Shown: one piece after another, positions 60,213 to 64,000 of the stretch
Layout: each line of letters opens with the position of its first letter
Numbering within the stretch: position 1 is the first letter of the stretch
DNA from: Pectinophora gossypiella
Lineage: Eukaryota; Arthropoda; Insecta; Lepidoptera; Gelechiidae
Length of the DNA: 64,000 bases
NCBI RefSeq assembly: GCF_024362695.1
Contig: NC_065404.1
Location: 6,798,604-6,862,603 of the forward strand
Direction: 5' to 3'
Position numbers and translations under genes: made by a program
The notes under the pieces: model-generated
Told to the model about the DNA's origin: nothing
The model's input: the letters and a program-made list of their open reading frames with translations, nothing else
The model's database searches: none

Positions 60213-61567
60213 GATAGACCTAGTATTTCTTGTATGTATGTGCATTCATTGAATGAAAGTAGACTTACAAAAAAGATTACCTAATGCTGCGTGTGTAAGT
60301 AGTAGAAATGGAAGAGAAAGGCCTAGGCGTACACGTCGAACAATGTCTGTGTTGAAGATAATTATCCAAGAAGGACTGCGCCGGGATTTCGAAGGGTAGG
60401 TATAAATACAAATATATCTCTAGTTATATATTAACTATGAAGATAATTCTTGAAGTTCTTTCCTGACAGGCGATAGTTCAACTAACCGTGGCCCATTCTA
60501 TCATCACTGAACGATCCATCGCCCGTGGTGACAAGAGGAAATTCATTCACATATTTATAGGTAACCTATACGAACTCAAAAGACGTAACAGTAATGTAAA
60601 AAATGCTTTATTGCATAGCTCTTAGGGAGATAGAAACAGCGTACAGGAACTAACAATTTGAGAAAAGAATTTTTATAAAAGGAACATTCCCACTTTGGGA
60701 ACTTTCCCGAGAACTGCACATAACTGATGGCACCACCAAGATCATACAGAACCCTTAGAACTATTGGGGTGAATATCAAAATTTCAAGTTCGGTGGCGAA
60801 CTTTCATGTTATTTTTTTATTTTTATTTATTTATCGTTGTTACAATTTAATGTTACATTATAAATAGTTAACATCGGAAAACCCTAAAAGGGTTTGTCCC
60901 GACATTAAAACATTTTCGTGACATTTTCGTGAAACCCAGAATCCTTTTGGATCCTTTTTCATGTCGGAACCTAATTTTTCACGAAAAAATAATATGAAAC
61001 GATCGCCACCAAACTTGGCACATTTTAAGATTCACCCATTGCCCTATAAGTTATAAAAATATGTATTTGTAAATATATAATTGTAAATAACATGTATATA
61101 CCTAGCTGAAATATCGCAAATTCCAATCCTGTTTCCCTTCATTTTATTACCGTATTTCCTTACCATATCCACGTTTATTGTATTTGGCTAAATTCGTAGC
61201 GAAGCCATAAAAAATACAGGACCCTTTAACTGCTATCGGGATTAACAGAGACACAAATCATCAATTATATAACTTCACTTTTTAAGTTACTTTTTTAACA
61301 TTGAAAGAAATTTAGATGATTAAAGATAAAATCAAGAAGCTCAAATGTAGGCGGCAGCACTGTTGGGTGTTTCTAAACTTTGACAGTTCTCTCCACGCTT
61401 TCCAGCTAAAATTCGTGATAAATTGCTATTAAATGTGGAGCAACGTGGAGTGTATCTCGTCTAAAGGATGAGTTAGGAAAAAAAAGCTATCAATGGCATT
61501 GGAAAAAGGTTGTTTTGATTAAAAATAAGTTTTTCTAAGTTTTCATCTTTCCGATCTTTAGGGAATG
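60213..61567. other. AT-rich downstream sequence
   Basis: A possible retroelement remnant lies at 60800-60910 (T-rich run, then ctaaaagggtttgtcccgac), not assigned with certainty. No gene was found. Confidence 0.4.
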
Positions 61568-61766
61568 AATATTAATTACACTATGATTTTGCAGTTATAC
61601 GCTGCGCAAAGGGTTATAGTGTAAAAATATAACGAAAACAAAATGTTTGTTTACTCTTTGACTCAAGTAATACGGGGAAATGTCAAAATTGTGAGAACAC
61701 TTAACACTAGCGACACCTGGTGTAAGAAATAGGTAGTTTTCATCCTTATTGTACAATGTCAGGATG
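61568..61766. repeat. Family K dispersed repeat, copy 2
   Basis: It matches 26789-26970 along its length: ctatgattttgcagttatac, gctgcgcaaagggttatagt, ctagcgacacctggtgtaag. It lies immediately left of the family E element. Confidence 0.7.
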
Positions 61767-61789
61767 TAAACCTTTGCCCTTTTATCATC

Positions 61790-62180
61790 ACATTGGTGCT
61801 AATTCCTGTAAATAACATCTAATTTTATTTTAAGTTATATCTGTCATTTTCTTATCCGCCGAAAAGGAAAGGGACGGGTAATCGACAAGCATAAAATTTA
61901 TGGAACACACGTCAATTTTAAGCACAAATATAAACCAACCGTCTAAAAATTTTACATCCGTCAATAACCCGACACAGTTAAGTAGACAGCACGTCAAACG
62001 GATTGCATACCAGCGACGTACCTTTTGATTCGCCCGGGTTATTCGTTCATTTATCTTCCTAAAATTAAGAGCTGTGAATCATCCATCCCTTTCCTTTTTG
62101 ACGGATATGAAAATGACGGATATAACTTAAAATAAAATTAGGCGGTGTCTGCAGGAATCGGGGCCATTGTTGTCCTTTTT
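61790..62180. mobile_element. Family E element, about 390 bp with 80 bp inverted terminal arms
   Basis: The left arm (about 61793-61875) reads gctaattcctgtaaataaca, taagttatatctgtcatttt and cttatccgccgaaaaggaaa. The right arm (about 62084-62175) carries the same sequence inverted (catccctttcctttttgacg, gacggatataacttaaaata, tgcaggaatcggggccattg). The core between has no coding frame. I recognise it as a widespread lepidopteran MITE-like repeat; the superfamily is unclear because the target duplication cannot be fixed. Confidence 0.8.
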
Positions 62181-62350
62181 CCCGTGACACCATGGTTGCG
62201 GCGCAACCACGGTCGCGGCCCCTACAAAAATATGCAGTTGTATAAAACGCAACCCTATCTGGTGCCTTGTTAGTTGCGTAACCAACAATCTTACTACTAA
62301 AAAGTAGTATCACTAACACACATATCACTAAAAGAGAGGACATATCAGTA

Positions 62351-62439
62351 AAATCACTTTGTAATATGTTCCCAGCGGGATGCGAACCTGAGCCCTCCGG
62401 ATTGTGAGCCCAACGTTCAACCACTGGATCAGAGAGGCC
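62351..62439 (-). mobile_element. SINE family A, tRNA-like head only
   Basis: On the - strand from 62439 the sequence starts ggcctctctgatccagtggt, contains a B-box-like gaggctc...ggttcgcatccc region, and reaches the aaagtgattt segment at 62351. It matches the first 90 bases of the copy at 36509 and then stops. It resembles a tRNA gene, but the body that follows at 36.4 kb shows it is a SINE head. Confidence 0.75.
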
Positions 62440-64000
62440 TTTAAAGTTGTATTCGAATTTGTATATTTGAAAATGCATTGAAGTGATGCAAGCGATTTGT
62501 TAGCCCTTTGTCCCACACGCAGTTACAATGTGGAGAAGAGTAGTTAAGCCACTTTGATAATAAAATGCTCGTACCCCTATCGGGCTGGCCAGATATACAA
62601 GTTATTAACAAAATAGCGCGCAACTATTCCTGATATCTCTGTAGTCCTAAACTGGACATTTGTTTGTCACTTACGCCGTGATATCATACTACAATGATAT
62701 TATTATTGATACATTTGGTTGTAACTTACTTTAAGTTTCCGTCAGGTATCCTTCAACTACGATTATTAGTAGAAAACTATTAATCGGAAATATAAATAAA
62801 TGATAGGTAAGTACTCACCCATAACGCTGATAAATAAATTCAAAACTAAGCTATCATTGCTCCGGCACCGCTGGATATTTAACTCGCGGTTATATTGCAA
62901 CCGTTACTATTTACGAGACAGATAATAAATAATCGTCACACTTTTATTTTCCGTCTTTATTAAGTGTCATTAGGCATTATTAAGCGCGTATATCGATGAT
63001 GATCGGCCTTCCGTCCGGACGGTAATTGCCGTCGATGTAGCGGCCTACAAATTGAAAGCGGCCGCGGCCCCAGGCGGGTATTGATGGATCTGCTGCCATC
63101 GGGAAATTATAGCTGGCCCTTGCGACAGCTTCGCAAATTGTGCGTATAATGCTAGTAAATAATACAGCATTCGCTATAAATTCATAAGACGCTAGCATAT
63201 AAGTACACGTCTCACGTCGCGCGTGTTGTCGAGTCCAACACGTCGGCCGCTGCGACTGATTCGATTCGCGTTTTGCAAAAAAGTTAGTAAATAATGTTAC
63301 ATAGTCCGCAGCTTTGCATGTGCTCCAGACGCGGCTGCCTCGTTCTTTGTCTGCCCGAAGACACATTAAAGGGAGGGGAAAATAACGCGCCCCGGCACAG
63401 CCGTACATAAATTAATGCGAGCGTATTTCGCAGACACCGACTGATTGACTCCTTTCATTACCGAGTCGCATTGTTCGGTGCGGGAGAAAAATTGCATACC
63501 CTTTTGGAATCACAACACATTTCATAATTATGGACTATTGTGGAGTTGTCGGGACTAATTCCTCGGGGACGAGCGCTCTCCTCGCCCGAGGAACCTTCGA
63601 GATATATTGGTGGACGTAAAGCCGGAGCCTGATCCCATAATGGCTGGCGCTGATTAGCTTTCAAGAGAAACACTACTTCGAAGAAAGCTCTCGCGATTTA
63701 ATGTCCCGTCAGAGAAACGTTCGTCAAAACATTACCAACATAAAGACCGTGGTCCTATTCATGGCGTGGACTAAAATTTTATACTTTCAGTTCTTTAATA
63801 GCTTTGGTGCGTCGCTGGAAATGCTGGTGTTATTGGTCCAGAGACAATGTTTATGACCGGCGAACCATTTGGAATTACTGGCATTAATTGCACTCATTTG
63901 TCGGGTACATTATGGCGGCATTGTTCTCTGGCGCAGATTATCAGTGATTAAGGGCGATAGACGTCTTGGTTCCATGTGCGGTGTGCGCTGTGCCCGGTCG
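62440..64000. other. Repeat-free downstream block
   Basis: Higher GC than the preceding 3 kb and no repeat recognised, notably 62980-63400. A 142-codon open frame on the - strand (62980-63408) has no recognisable domain. It could be regulatory DNA of the T-box locus or of the next gene. Confidence 0.45.

Noticed and set aside
62980..63408. 142-codon open frame on the - strand
   Set aside because: No recognisable domain. The block is GC-richer, which lengthens chance frames. Kept only as repeat-free DNA.

Overview
This window is eukaryotic genomic DNA, almost certainly from a moth or butterfly (Lepidoptera). The sequence is AT-rich and mostly non-coding. It carries repeat types I recognise as typical lepidopteran: tRNA-derived SINEs with short TATG/TTATG tails, 3' ends of LINEs, and many short inverted-repeat elements. 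The only protein-coding gene I can support is a T-box transcription factor gene on the + strand. Three consecutive exons (34427-34700, 49456-49691, 56822-57143) join in frame across consensus splice sites. They encode most of the T-box and the complete C-terminus of a Tbx20-class protein, the insect midline/H15 group. The exon or exons for the N-terminus and the first part of the T-box were not found in the 34 kb upstream, so the window appears to start inside or before a very long intron.

Layout. 1-34426 is upstream or intronic DNA: a fairly repeat-poor first part (about 0.9-16.3 kb) with one 382 bp inverted-repeat element, then a repeat-dense part (about 16.4-36.5 kb) that runs into the next intron. 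Exon A lies at 34.4 kb. A 14.8 kb intron follows, repeat-poor from about 36.5 to 47.6 kb, then exon B at 49.5 kb. A 7.1 kb intron comes next, containing a 977 bp transposon with perfect 25 bp terminal inverted repeats and TA flanks, and then the terminal exon at 56.8 kb with a stop at 57141-57143. A probable long AT-rich 3' UTR has several AATAAA hexamers up to about 58.8 kb. Downstream DNA (59.1-62.4 kb) is packed with SINEs and MITE-like elements. The last 1.5 kb (62.45-64.0 kb) is again repeat-free.

Biology. Tbx20-class factors bind T-box half-sites and act in insect heart, nervous system and cuticle patterning. Large introns with low repeat content fit a developmental gene whose introns hold enhancers, but no enhancer is demonstrated here. 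The other content is mobile-element debris. Several insertions can be resolved to the base by target-site duplications (13367-13447, 22581-22734, 30072-30160, 59261-59622), and repeat families recur in the window in direct and inverted orientation. I found no convincing second gene, tRNA or rRNA gene, CRISPR array or bacterial-type system.
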